From: Xylophilus ampelinus
GTDB taxonomy: Bacteria > Pseudomonadota > Gammaproteobacteria > Burkholderiales > Burkholderiaceae_C
Length of the DNA stretch: 64,000 nucleotides
Direction: 5' to 3'
Assembly (NCBI RefSeq): GCF_901875635.1
Contig: NZ_CABFMN010000150.1
Coordinates: 62,001-126,000 of the forward strand
Positions 26,876-35,540 of this stretch are shown here, one piece after another. The notes under the pieces are model-generated. The model saw only the letters and a list, made by a program, of their open reading frames with translations. It had not been told where the DNA came from and ran no database searches. The position numbers were made by a program, and so were the translations under genes. Positions within the stretch are counted from its first letter, which is position 1; each line of letters starts with the position of its first letter.

Positions 26876-27379
26876 CTAGGCGGCGACCAGCGCGTCCACG
26901 CGCTTGAGGCCTTCGATGGTCTTGACGCAGGCCTCGGCCGCCTCGGTGCCCTTGACGGCGAAATGGCGGTGGAAGTACTTGCGGTGCTCGATGTGTTCGT
27001 GGAAGTGGTGCGGCGTGAGCACGGCCGAGATCATCGGCACGCCGGTTTCCAGCTGCAGGCTCATCAGCGTGCTGACGACGGTGTTGGCGACGAACTCGTG
27101 GCGATAGATGCCGCCATCGACCACCAGCGCGCAGCACACCACCGCCGCGTACTTGCCCGAGAGTGCGAGCCGCTTGGCATGCAGCGGGATCTCGAAGGCA
27201 CCGGGCACGTCGAGGATGTCGATGCGCGAGGCCGGAACGCCCAGGCGCTCCATCTCGGCAAGGAAGGCGTCGCGCGCCTGGTGGACGATGTCGGCGTGCC
27301 ACTGCGCCTCGACCAGCGCGATGCGCCGGTCGTCGGCGGCGCCCAGGAAAGAAACGGGAAGGTCATTGAGCTGACTCAT
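26876..27379 (-). CDS. ribH: 6,7-dimethyl-8-ribityllumazine synthase
   Basis: 167 residues. It joins 5-amino-6-ribitylaminouracil to 3,4-dihydroxy-2-butanone 4-phosphate to give lumazine, the step before riboflavin. Visible motifs are VPGAFEIPLHAKRLA (substrate loop), ALVVDGGIYRHEFVANTV and the histidine-rich HHFHEHIEHRKYFHRHFAVKGTEAAEAC; the latter resembles the decameric RibH2 type more than E. coli RibE (tentative). GAGGA precedes the ATG. An FMN riboswitch lies upstream on the same strand, so expression should fall when FMN is plentiful. Other rib genes are not in this window. Confidence 0.93.
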   Translation of the reverse strand: MSQLNDLPVSFLGAADDRRIALVEAQWHADIVHQARDAFLAEMERLGVPASRIDILDVPGAFEIPLHAKRLALSGKYAAVVCCALVVDGGIYRHEFVANTVVSTLMSLQLETGVPMISAVLTPHHFHEHIEHRKYFHRHFAVKGTEAAEACVKTIEGLKRVDALVAA

Positions 27380-27485
27380 GGTGATTCCTCAAGAAAGAAG
27401 AAGGACGGACATGAATCAGGGCGCACGAGCGCATGGCCGCCGCGCGCCCCACGCAGGAAGACGCACGCCGGCCCCGGCGATCGCG

Positions 27486-27650
27486 CTCTCTTTCATCCGG
27501 ACTGTGACCGTCGGCCCCGGAATCGCACCGGGTCTGCTGACCCTTCCATCCATTGCAGATGGGAGGCGCTCGCGGGCTTGTGCGTCGCGTGTCGCCACGC
27601 ATCGCCATCACCGCCGGTGGGGAGTTTCGCCCCGCCCTGAGAACGCTTTG
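27486..27650 (-). promoter_or_regulatory. FMN riboswitch (RFN element) upstream of ribH
   Basis: Read on the minus strand, the conserved blocks appear in order: TTCTCAGGGCGGGG, CTCCCCACCGGCGGT, an AGCCCGCGAGCGCC helix, GACCCGGTGCGATTCCGG, GCCGACGGTCACAGTCC and GGATGAAAGAGA. These are the six-helix RFN element hallmarks. It ends ~106 nt before the ribH start. That gap holds a very GC-rich stretch (CCGGGGCCGGC) that could be the expression platform, but no terminator with a T-run is seen, so control may be on translation initiation. Confidence 0.95.
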
Positions 27651-27710
27651 CGGCAGCGCCCGAGGGCGTTGCCGCGCGGCGATTCTAGGCAGCGTGGCGG
27701 CGGCGTGCTG

Positions 27711-28631
27711 TCACGCAGGCGGCGAGCCCGCCCGGCGCGTGGGGGCATGGCGTGCGCGCTCGCGGTGCGCGGCGTACACGCCCGAGCCCACCAGCAGCGC
27801 GATGCCCGCCCAGGCCCATGCGTTGGGCCACTGGCCCCACAGGGCGTAGCCGAGCACCACGGCGAAGAGCAGGGCGGTGTAGCGGAAGGGCGCGGTCAGC
27901 GAGATGTCGCCCGCGCGCAGGCTGGCGATGAGGAAGAGGTAGGCGGTGGCGAGGAAGCCGGCCGCCAACGCCAGCAGCAGCAGGTGCCGCGGCGCCACGG
28001 GTGCCCAGCCCTGCGTGAGCGTCATGGCGCCGGCCACCAGCGCCAGGAAGGCGGTGGTCGACAGCGCGATCACCATGGATGGCAGCGTGGGGTCGATGCC
28101 GCGCGTGAGCAGGTCGCGCAGCGCCTGCAGCAGCGTGCCGCCCACGCACAGCAGCGCCCAGGCGTTGAAGCCATCGCCCGTCGGCTGCACCACGGCCAGC
28201 ACGCCCGCAAAGCCCAGCGCCACCGCCACCCAGCGCGCCGGCGAGGCGCGCTCACCTAGGAACAGCACGGCGAAGAGCGTCATGAACACCGGCGCCGCCA
28301 GGTTGATGGCCGTGGCGTTGGCCAGCGGCAGGTGGAAGAGCGAGAGCAGGTACATGACTGTGCCGAAGGCATCGCAGGCACTGCGCGCCAGCACCCGCGG
28401 CTGCAGCGCGCCGGCCAGGCGCGGCATCACCCCCTGCTGGCGGATCAGCAGCAGGAAGAAGCCAGCGGCGATGAGGCTGCGCAGGAAGATCAGCTGCGGC
28501 CCCGGCAGCGACTGGCTGACGAACTTGACGATCGCGTCGTTGGCCGCGAAGCAGCCCGAGGCGCCGATCATGAGAAGGATGCTGCGCCGGGCGGTGGCGC
28601 TGGCATGCGCGGAAAGGAGAGGGGCGGTCAT
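27711..28631 (-). CDS. EamA/DMT family transporter
   Basis: 306 residues with ten predicted membrane helices in two EamA repeats (first ILLMIGASGCFAANDAIVKFV, second beginning near residue 150). Drug/metabolite transporters export amino acids, metabolites or toxic compounds. The substrate is not deducible. The gene is the last of the minus-strand catabolic cluster, 42 bp after the TIM-barrel isomerase gene, so it may export an intermediate or be unrelated. Confidence 0.88.
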   Translation of the reverse strand: MTAPLLSAHASATARRSILLMIGASGCFAANDAIVKFVSQSLPGPQLIFLRSLIAAGFFLLLIRQQGVMPRLAGALQPRVLARSACDAFGTVMYLLSLFHLPLANATAINLAAPVFMTLFAVLFLGERASPARWVAVALGFAGVLAVVQPTGDGFNAWALLCVGGTLLQALRDLLTRGIDPTLPSMVIALSTTAFLALVAGAMTLTQGWAPVAPRHLLLLALAAGFLATAYLFLIASLRAGDISLTAPFRYTALLFAVVLGYALWGQWPNAWAWAGIALLVGSGVYAAHRERARHAPTRRAGSPPA

Positions 28632-28673
28632 GGGCGCGGCGAGCGTACCCGATGCGCCGGAGCGCGCCCCGAC

Positions 28674-29552
28674 TCAGACCGCACCGCGGTGGCGTTGGAT
28701 GCAGGTATCCAGCACTTCGCCGCCGTCGCGCTGCCACCAGTCCAGCTGCGAGAAGATCTCGACCTCGCTGAAACCCGCGAAGCCCGCGGCCTCGACCCAG
28801 CCGCGGATCTTCTTCAGCTCGACCACGCCGTCCCCCATCATCCCGCGGTCCGAGAGCAGGTCGCGCGTGGGCGTGAGCCAGTCGCAGACGTGGTAGGCCA
28901 GCAGGCGCTGCTTGCCGGCGCGTTCGATCTGCTGCTGCAGCTTGGGATCCCACCACACGTGGTAGATGTCCAGCGCCACGCCGAGCATCCCGCTGCGCGC
29001 CGGATCGAGTTCGTCGCACAGGTCCAGCGCATGCTCCAGCGTGTTGATGCAGGCGCGGTCGGCCGCCTGCATGGGGTGCAGCGGCTCGATGGCCAGCGGC
29101 ATGCCGACCTCGCGTGCGTACGCGAGCGAGGCCGCGATGCCGTCGCGCACCTCGCTGCGTGCGCGGGCGATGTCCTTGTAGGCCGTCCTTCCCTCCAGTG
29201 CGCCGGGCAGGGCGCCCACCACGAGCACCAGGCAGGGCGCGTCGAGGGTCTTCGCCTCGTCGATGGCGCGGCGGTTGTCGTCGAGTGCGGCGCGCAGGCC
29301 GGCCGCGTCGGGCGCGGGGAAGAAGCCGCCGCGGCAGTAGCCCGACAGGCCGATGCCATGGGCCTTCAGCTGCTGCGCCACCGTGTCGATGCCCGCCGCA
29401 GCGACCTGATCGCGCCACGGGCTGATGGCGCGGATGCCGCGTTCGGCGCACTGGTCGATGATGCGAGTGAGCGGCACCTCGGTGCCGCGCTGCTTGCGCA
29501 CCGTGGCGGTGTTGATCGAGAGCCAGTCGTGGTTGGAGGAGAAGTCGCGCAT
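28674..29552 (-). CDS. Sugar phosphate isomerase/epimerase-like TIM-barrel protein
   Basis: 292 residues of the xylose-isomerase-like TIM-barrel family (AP endonuclease 2 family). Metal-site style segments include LDAPCLVLVVGALPG, MPLAIEPLHPM (Glu ligand near residue 150), LGVALDIYHVWWDP (Asp/His near 180) and a late FSEVEIFSQ (Glu ligand). Relatives include IolE/IolI and hydroxypyruvate isomerase. Here it is adjacent to a DUF993 protein and a Gfo/Idh/MocA dehydrogenase, a grouping typical of inositol- or uncommon-sugar catabolism. Confidence 0.85.
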   Translation of the reverse strand: MRDFSSNHDWLSINTATVRKQRGTEVPLTRIIDQCAERGIRAISPWRDQVAAAGIDTVAQQLKAHGIGLSGYCRGGFFPAPDAAGLRAALDDNRRAIDEAKTLDAPCLVLVVGALPGALEGRTAYKDIARARSEVRDGIAASLAYAREVGMPLAIEPLHPMQAADRACINTLEHALDLCDELDPARSGMLGVALDIYHVWWDPKLQQQIERAGKQRLLAYHVCDWLTPTRDLLSDRGMMGDGVVELKKIRGWVEAAGFAGFSEVEIFSQLDWWQRDGGEVLDTCIQRHRGAV

Positions 29553-29698
29553 GGGCGTCGTCGGGTCAGGCGCGGGCGGTGCGGCCGCGACGCAAAATGA
29601 TCGAAGAATCGAAAATGCAATCGGGCTGTAGCGCCCACCACACGGGCGCTGGCGCCGAATTCGTCACATCCGTTACCAATTCGTGGGGCCAGTCGAAA

Positions 29699-30892
29699 TC
29701 AGTCCACGCCGTGCATCGCCAGGAGCGTCTTCATGCGCTGCACGGCCAGCTCGGGCTGCTGCAGCAGGTCGGCCGCATCGGCGAGCCGGAACAGTTCGGC
29801 CAGGTGCTGCAGCGAGCGCGTGCTCTGCTGGCCGCCCACCATCGTGAAGTGCGACTGGTGGCCGTTGAGCCAGGCCATGAAGACCACCCCCGTCTTGTAG
29901 AAGCGCGTGGGCGCCTGGAAGATGTGGCGCGACAGCGGCACCGTGGGCCCGAGGATGGCGTGGAAGCGTTCCACGTTGCCTTGGGCCAGTTCGCCCAGCG
30001 CGGCGCTGGCCGCGGGCGCGATGGCGTCGAAGATGCCCAGCAACGCGTCGCTCTTGCCGTGCGTGGGCTCGCTGCCGTGGCCGTCGCCCGCGATCAGCTC
30101 GGCGTAGTTGAAGTCGTCGCCCGTGTACATGCGCACGCCAGGGGCTAGGCGGCGGCGCATGGCGATCTCCTTGTCCTTGTCGAGCAGCGAGATCTTGATT
30201 CCGTCCACCTTGTCGGGGTGCGCAGCGATGATCCCGAGCGCCGTGTCCATCGCGGCGTCGAGGTCGGTGGTGCCCCAGTAGCCTTCCAGCGCCGGGTCGA
30301 ACATGTCGCCCAGCCAGTGCAGCACCACCGGCTGCCTCGCCTGGCTCAGCACCCGGTCGTACACGCGCTCGTAGTCGGCGGGACTCTTCGCCACACGGGC
30401 GAGCGCGCGGCTGGCCATGACGATGAGCTTGCCGCCCAGGGCCTCGATGGCGGCCATCTGCTCCTCGTAGCCGCGGATGACGTCGTCCACGCTCTTCACG
30501 GTGTCGATGTCGAGGTGGTCGGTGCCGCAGCCGCTGGCGACCAGCGCGCCGGGCACGTCCTTCGCGGCGTCGAGCGAGCGGCGGATCAGTTCCAGCGAGG
30601 TCGGCCAGTCCAGGCCCATGCCGCGCTGCGCGGTGTCCATGGCCTCGGCCACGCCCAGGCCCAGCGACCAGAGGTGGCGGCGGTAGGCGATGGTGGCGTC
30701 CCAGTCGACCGCGGCGGTGAGCCACGGATCGACGGCGGCCAGCGGGTCGGCGACGACGTGCGCGGCCGAGTAGGCGATGCGGTTGAACTTCACGCCCGCT
30801 GCGGGCTTCACGGGCGGCTGGCCGCGCAGCGAGTAGGGCGCGAGTGCGCGCTTGTCGGTGGGGAGGGTGAGGGTCAGGGCCATGACGGGCAT
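29699..30892 (-). CDS. DUF993 family protein (dihydrodipicolinate synthase-like)
   Basis: 397 residues (or 394 if ATG 30883 is used). The sequence matches my memory of DUF993 proteins: LTLPTDKRALAPYSL at the start, VASGCGTDHLD near residue 120, a Lys in VDGIKISLLDKDKE (near 225) that could be a Schiff-base lysine as in DapA-like aldolases, and YTGDDFNYAELI. Members usually lie beside Gfo/Idh dehydrogenases and TIM-barrel isomerases in sugar or polyol gene clusters, as here. Reaction not established. Confidence 0.82.
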   Translation of the reverse strand: MPVMALTLTLPTDKRALAPYSLRGQPPVKPAAGVKFNRIAYSAAHVVADPLAAVDPWLTAAVDWDATIAYRRHLWSLGLGVAEAMDTAQRGMGLDWPTSLELIRRSLDAAKDVPGALVASGCGTDHLDIDTVKSVDDVIRGYEEQMAAIEALGGKLIVMASRALARVAKSPADYERVYDRVLSQARQPVVLHWLGDMFDPALEGYWGTTDLDAAMDTALGIIAAHPDKVDGIKISLLDKDKEIAMRRRLAPGVRMYTGDDFNYAELIAGDGHGSEPTHGKSDALLGIFDAIAPAASAALGELAQGNVERFHAILGPTVPLSRHIFQAPTRFYKTGVVFMAWLNGHQSHFTMVGGQQSTRSLQHLAELFRLADAADLLQQPELAVQRMKTLLAMHGVD

Positions 30893-30901
30893 CCGGAGAG
30901 A

Positions 30902-30963
30902 TTCAAGCCAAATCGGGCTGCAGCGCCCGCGGGGCGGGAGCGAGCAGCTATCAAATCTGTAGC
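30902..30963 (-). repeat. Dispersed ~60-bp repeat, copy B
   Basis: On the minus strand it runs GCTACAGATTTGATAGCTGCTCG, then GCG-rich sequence with GCGCTGCAG and an AT-rich end CGATTTGGCTTGAA. It is closely similar to copy E at 57051-57113. It fills the gap between the DUF993 and Gfo/Idh/MocA genes, and the latter gene's last bases overlap its edge. Confidence 0.75.
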
Positions 30964-32114
30964 GTCGGAACGTCGATCCAGCGGCGCTCGCCCCAGCTCT
31001 GAAGCGCCGCCTCGACGAGTTGCACGCCCTTGGCGCCCTCGGGCAGCGTCCACCTGTACGGCGCGTTCTCGACCACGTGGCGGATGAAGTGTTCCCACTG
31101 GATCTTGAAACCGTTGTCGTAGACCTGCGAGTCCGGGATCTCCTGCCACTGGTCGAAGAAGTTCATGGTCTGCTTGATGTCGGGGTTCCACACCGGGCGC
31201 GGCGTCGCCACGCGCGACTGGGCGCGGCAGCTCTGCAGGCCCGCGACGGCCGAGCCGTCGGTGCCGTCGACATGGAAGGTCACCAGATCGTCGCGGCGCA
31301 CGCGCGTGACCCAGCTCATGTTGATCTGCGCGATCACCGGTTCGCCGTTGTGGCCCGTGAGTTCGACCGTGGCGTAGGCCGCGTCGTCGGCCGTGGCCTC
31401 GTAGGGCTGGCCGGCCTCGTCCCAGCGCTTGGGGATGTGGGTGGTGCCCAGGCAGCTCACCGACTTGACCTCGCCGAAGAGGTTGTCCAGCACGTAGCGC
31501 CAGTGGCACATCATGTCCAGGATCATCCCGCCGCCGTCTTCCTTGCGGTAGTTCCAGCTCGGGCGCTGGATGGGCTGCAGGTCGCCTTCGAAGACCCAGT
31601 AGCCGAACTCCAGGCGCACGCTGAGCATGCGGCCGAAGAAACCGGCGCGACGCAGCATGTCGAGCTTGCGAAGGCCGGGCAGGAAGAGCTTGTCCTGCAC
31701 GGCGCCGTGCTTCAGGCCCGAACCCTGCGCCAGGCGCGCGATCTCCACCGCCTCGTTGAGGTTGGTGGCAATGGGCTTCTCGCAGTAGACATGCTTGCCG
31801 GCGCGGATGGCCTGCGCCAGCAGCTGCGGGCGCATCTGGGTGGTGCCGGCGTCGAAGAAGATCGTGTCGTCCTTGTTGGCCAGCGCGGCCTCCAGGTCGG
31901 TGCCCCAGCGCTCGATGCCATGGGCCTTGGCCAGTGCCTCGATCTTCTCGGCGTTGCGGCCGATGAGGATGGGGTCGGGCATCACCTTGTCGCCGTTCGA
32001 CAGCGTGACGCCGCCCTCGGCGCGGATGGCGCAGATGGAGCGGATGAGGTGCTGGTTCATGCCCATGCGCCCGGTGACGCCGTGCATGATGAGTCCGAGC
32101 CGTTGTTGTGCCAT
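30951..32114 (-). CDS. Gfo/Idh/MocA family NAD(P)-dependent oxidoreductase
   Basis: 387 residues from ATG 32114, preceded by GGAGGAA at correct distance. The N-terminal Rossmann domain begins GLIMHGVTGRMGMNQHL, and the family motif GKHVYCEKPIATNLNEAVE (EKP) is near residue 105. The C-terminal alpha/beta domain follows, with MILDMMCHWRYVLDNLFG near 190. These enzymes oxidise sugars, inositols or sugar acids. Its neighbours (DUF993, TIM barrel, enolase superfamily) support a carbohydrate-acid pathway. Confidence 0.9.
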   Translation of the reverse strand: MAQQRLGLIMHGVTGRMGMNQHLIRSICAIRAEGGVTLSNGDKVMPDPILIGRNAEKIEALAKAHGIERWGTDLEAALANKDDTIFFDAGTTQMRPQLLAQAIRAGKHVYCEKPIATNLNEAVEIARLAQGSGLKHGAVQDKLFLPGLRKLDMLRRAGFFGRMLSVRLEFGYWVFEGDLQPIQRPSWNYRKEDGGGMILDMMCHWRYVLDNLFGEVKSVSCLGTTHIPKRWDEAGQPYEATADDAAYATVELTGHNGEPVIAQINMSWVTRVRRDDLVTFHVDGTDGSAVAGLQSCRAQSRVATPRPVWNPDIKQTMNFFDQWQEIPDSQVYDNGFKIQWEHFIRHVVENAPYRWTLPEGAKGVQLVEAALQSWGERRWIDVPTLQI

Positions 32115-32149
32115 GGTGTTCCTCCGGAATGACGGGTGGCGTTCGCGCA

Positions 32150-33580
32150 CTAGACCAGTTCGGCGGCGCGCGCGAGGGGTTGAAGGTGGTCGAAGTCAGG
32201 GTCGGCCGCGTGGGCGAAGCCGGTGGCTGCGAGCAGGCTGACGAGCTGCAGCCGGCCTTGTGCGATGGCCAGGCGAACCTGGCCGCCTTCGTGGCGGTAC
32301 AGGTCGGGGTGCGCGGCGGCGAAGCGTTCGGCTTCGGCCCGAGGCGCCGGGCCGAAGCCGTCGACGTAGTGGTGGCCGTTGCGCTCGCAGTGGGTCAGGC
32401 CGAGCAGCGAGGCCATCGCCAGGTCCTGCTGGACCGCCAGGCCGGCCTGGCAGGTGAGGTCTTCCGCCGACATGAAGAGCCTGCCGCCGCTGCGCTCGCA
32501 TCGCGCGCGGTTGATCAGGGCCTTGTAGATGCCCTTGCAGCCCTTGCTCGACACGCCCTGCCAGCCCTGCGCGATGACGCGGGGGAAGGCGCCGAGCGTG
32601 CCGTCGCCCTCGTCCAGCAGCAGCGGCGCCGGCGCATCGACGGCGCTCAGCGGCGCGTCGATGGCCGCGTCGCGTGCCAGCGGCTGCTCGATGTAGAGCA
32701 GCGCATCGGGCCGCGCCGCAAGGCGGGGCAGGGCGCGCAGGCGCCGGCACAGGTCGGCCAGCGCATCGACGCCCGCGTATTGCTCGTTGCCGTCGAGGCT
32801 GAAGCGATGCCCGGGCGCGATCGCGTCGAGCACGGCCAGCACCGCATCGAGGCGGTCGATGTCGGCCGCCGGGTCGCCACCGAGTTTGATCTTGAAGCTG
32901 CGATGGCCATAGCGGTGGACCACGTCGGGCAGGCGCACAGGCAGCGCCGCAGGGTCGGCGTCGGGATCGGCATCGAGTGCGTCGAGCATGCCGACCGTGT
33001 GGCGGGCTTCGATCGTCGCCGCGGGTCGGCGGACGGCCAGCCAGCCGGGCCAGTCGAAGCCGGCGAGGTCGGGCGCGAGGGGCGAGCCGGCCAGGCCGGC
33101 GATGTTGCGGCGCAGCCCGTCCGCGATGCTGCAGCCCGCGGCGCGGCACAGCGCGTCGAGCACGGCGCGGTCGAGAACGGCCTGGCCGTAGGCGGCCGAC
33201 AGCGCGGTCTCGTCGCGCTCGGCGGCGTGCGCCATCAGCGCCGTGTAGTGCCGCTCGAAGAGGCCGAAGGCGGTGGCCGGCGCATCGGCGCGGTAGGCGT
33301 CGATGGCGCGTGTGAGGCTGGCTTGCAGGTCGCGCACGTTGTCGGCATGGCTGCGCGCGGGGCGCTTGTCGAACCAGCGCGGCACCATCATCTCGGCGCT
33401 GAAGCCGTCGGCGCTGCCCAGGCCCTGCACCTCGACGGTCGCACGCACGAACAGCTGCGGGCAGCGCGTGAGCACGACGGCACCGAACTTGAATGGCAGG
33501 CGCAGGTGCATGTCGCGCACGCCGGCTTCGACGGCGCGCACGCGCAGCAGGGGCGCATCGGCAACGGTGGCGGTGGCCAT
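32150..33580 (-). CDS. Enolase superfamily enzyme (mandelate racemase/muconate-lactonizing-like)
   Basis: 476 residues. The C-terminal barrel shows FKIKLGGD (catalytic Lys region), the metal ligands in SLDGNEQY (Asp), LLYIEQPL (Glu) and LLLDEGDG (Asp/Glu), then SSKGCKGIYKA. The N-terminal capping domain is longer than usual for the superfamily. Typical reactions are dehydration of sugar acids, racemisation or cycloisomerisation, all starting by abstracting a proton next to a carboxylate. It lies 35 bp upstream of the Gfo/Idh gene. Confidence 0.82.
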   Translation of the reverse strand: MATATVADAPLLRVRAVEAGVRDMHLRLPFKFGAVVLTRCPQLFVRATVEVQGLGSADGFSAEMMVPRWFDKRPARSHADNVRDLQASLTRAIDAYRADAPATAFGLFERHYTALMAHAAERDETALSAAYGQAVLDRAVLDALCRAAGCSIADGLRRNIAGLAGSPLAPDLAGFDWPGWLAVRRPAATIEARHTVGMLDALDADPDADPAALPVRLPDVVHRYGHRSFKIKLGGDPAADIDRLDAVLAVLDAIAPGHRFSLDGNEQYAGVDALADLCRRLRALPRLAARPDALLYIEQPLARDAAIDAPLSAVDAPAPLLLDEGDGTLGAFPRVIAQGWQGVSSKGCKGIYKALINRARCERSGGRLFMSAEDLTCQAGLAVQQDLAMASLLGLTHCERNGHHYVDGFGPAPRAEAERFAAAHPDLYRHEGGQVRLAIAQGRLQLVSLLAATGFAHAADPDFDHLQPLARAAELV

Positions 33581-33610
33581 GGCGACAGGGGCGGAGGCTG
33601 CGGCGGCGCG

Positions 33611-34459
33611 TCAGTGCGCGTCGAGGTTGCCCTGGGCGAAGAAGTGGGCGCGCAGGGTCCGCGTGTAGGCGGCGAAGCGCTCGTGGCCCATCACGTCGAG
33701 TGGACGCGGGCGGGGCAGGTCGATGTCGTAGGTCGCGGCGATCTGGCCGGGCCGCTCGCTCATGACGAGCACGCGGTCGGACAGGAACACCGCCTCGGGG
33801 ATGCTGTGGGTGATGAGCAGCACGGTCTTGCCTGCGGTCATCCAGATGCGCTGCAGCTCGAGGTTCATCCGCTCGCGCGTCATGGCGTCGAGTGCGCCGA
33901 AGGGCTCGTCCATCAGCAGCACCGGAGGGTCGTGCAGCAGGGCGCGCAGGATGGCCACGCGCTGCTGCATGCCGCCCGAGAGCTGCCAGGGGTACTTGTG
34001 CTCGAAGCCCTGCAGGCCGGCCATGGCCATCAGCTCCTCGGCGCGGCGGCGGGCAGCCGCCATGGGCATGCGGCGGATTTCGGCCTGCAGCAGGATGTTG
34101 TCGATCACCCGCCGCCAGGGCAGCAGCAGCGCGTTCTGGAACACGATGCCGACGTCGGTCTGCGGCCCCTTGACCGTGTGCCCCGACAGGCGCAGGTCGC
34201 CGCCGGTGATGGGCAGCAGCCCGGCCACCATCTTCATCAACGTGCTCTTGCCGCAGCCCGAGGGGCCGACGACCGAGACGAACTCGCCGGCGCGGATGTC
34301 GAAATCCAGCGGCTTGAGGGTCTCGACCTCGCCCTCGCGGGTGCGGTAGGTCTTGCTGACGCCGCGGCCTTGGATGAGCACCTCGCGCAGGGACCGGTCG
34401 GCGGCGCGGGCGGCGCCGGGCGCATCGAAGGGAACGACGTTCGTGGGGACGGCACTCAT
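33611..34459 (-). CDS. ABC transporter ATP-binding protein (nitrate/sulfonate/taurine type)
   Basis: 282 residues from ATG 34459; an in-frame TTG at 34489 would add ten residues. Walker A VGPSGCGKSTLMKMVAG, signature LSGGMQQRVAILRALL, Walker B VLLMDEPFGALDAMTRE, switch His in LLITHSIPEAVFL: the SsuB/TauB pattern. It powers import with the permease at 35541-36323 and binding protein at 34498-35496. Confidence 0.9.
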   Translation of the reverse strand: MSAVPTNVVPFDAPGAARAADRSLREVLIQGRGVSKTYRTREGEVETLKPLDFDIRAGEFVSVVGPSGCGKSTLMKMVAGLLPITGGDLRLSGHTVKGPQTDVGIVFQNALLLPWRRVIDNILLQAEIRRMPMAAARRRAEELMAMAGLQGFEHKYPWQLSGGMQQRVAILRALLHDPPVLLMDEPFGALDAMTRERMNLELQRIWMTAGKTVLLITHSIPEAVFLSDRVLVMSERPGQIAATYDIDLPRPRPLDVMGHERFAAYTRTLRAHFFAQGNLDAH

Positions 34460-34497
34460 CGGATCGGGCTTGGCTGGGGGAACGGGCAAGGGTGTCT

Positions 34498-35496
34498 TTA
34501 CTGCGGCAGGAAGTCGTTGGTGACCCAGTCGTCGGCCTTGCCGCGCAGCGACGCGTCGAGGCCGCCGTACTGCACCAGCAGGTCGAGCGAGGCGTCGATG
34601 TCCTTCATCGAGGCGCGCAGCGGGCGCAGGTTCTTGGTCTCTGCCGTGTGGTAGAGCGGTGTGGTCAGCTTGATGCCGATGATCAGCGTGTCGCGCTGGC
34701 CGGCCTTGGCGTTGGCCTTCAGCATGGCGTCGATGGCACCCTCGGGATCCTTCTCGGTTGCCTCGAAGGCCTTGGTGGTGGCGCGCATGAAGCGCTTGAC
34801 CAGGTCGCCCTTGTTGGCGAGCGTGTCCTTGTTGGCGACGATGCCAGAGCTGACCATCTCGATGCCGTAGTCGGCGAAGCGGATCACCTGCACCGGCTTC
34901 TTGGTCGCGTCCTGGATCTTGATGTTCTGGTCCATCACGTAGCCGAGCAGCAGGTCGGCCTGCCCGTTGATGACGGCGTTGAGCTTGGTCTGCCCGTCAC
35001 CGGAGACGACCTTGTAGTCGCCCTCCTTGAGGCCGGTTTTCTTGAGGAACAGCGGCCAGATCTGGCTCATCGAGTCGCCCGGCGTCATGGCCACCGTCTT
35101 GCCGACGATGTCCTTGGGCGTCTTGATGTTCTTCTCGGCCAGGCCCATCACCGACATCGGGCTGACCTGCAGCGCCACGCCCACGGCCTTGACGGGCGCG
35201 CCCTTGGTAGCGGCGCGGATCATGGTGGGCACGTCGACGTAGCCGAAGGTGGCCGAGTTGGCGGCCACGGCCTGGATCGACACGGCCGAACCGCGCCCTT
35301 CCTGGATGTCGAGGTCGATGCCCTCGGCCTCGTAGAAGCCCTTGGCCTTGCCGATGAAGAAGGGTGCGTGTTCGCTGTAGACGTACCAGTTCAGGAGCAG
35401 CGTCACCTTGTCGCGCGTCTGCGCCATGGCACTGCTGGCCATGCCCAGGGCGAGGGCGGCGGCGCAGGTGGCGCCGATGAGTTTGCGTCGTTGCAT
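34498..35496 (-). CDS. ABC transporter substrate-binding protein, NMT1/SsuA-like
   Basis: 332 residues. Signal peptide MQRRKLIGATCAAALALGMASSAMA, mature TRDKVTLLLNWYVYSEHAPFFIGKAKGFYEAEGIDLDI, typical of the NMT1/thiamine-precursor-like and sulfonate-binding family. The ligands of this family are diverse (pyrimidines, sulfonates, aromatic acids). It is co-oriented between permease and ATPase genes, 38 bp before the ATPase gene. Confidence 0.9.
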   Translation of the reverse strand: MQRRKLIGATCAAALALGMASSAMAQTRDKVTLLLNWYVYSEHAPFFIGKAKGFYEAEGIDLDIQEGRGSAVSIQAVAANSATFGYVDVPTMIRAATKGAPVKAVGVALQVSPMSVMGLAEKNIKTPKDIVGKTVAMTPGDSMSQIWPLFLKKTGLKEGDYKVVSGDGQTKLNAVINGQADLLLGYVMDQNIKIQDATKKPVQVIRFADYGIEMVSSGIVANKDTLANKGDLVKRFMRATTKAFEATEKDPEGAIDAMLKANAKAGQRDTLIIGIKLTTPLYHTAETKNLRPLRASMKDIDASLDLLVQYGGLDASLRGKADDWVTNDFLPQ

Positions 35497-35540
35497 GCGT
35501 GTCTCCAGGTCGTTGTGTTGCGGGGAAAGAGAGAAGGGCG

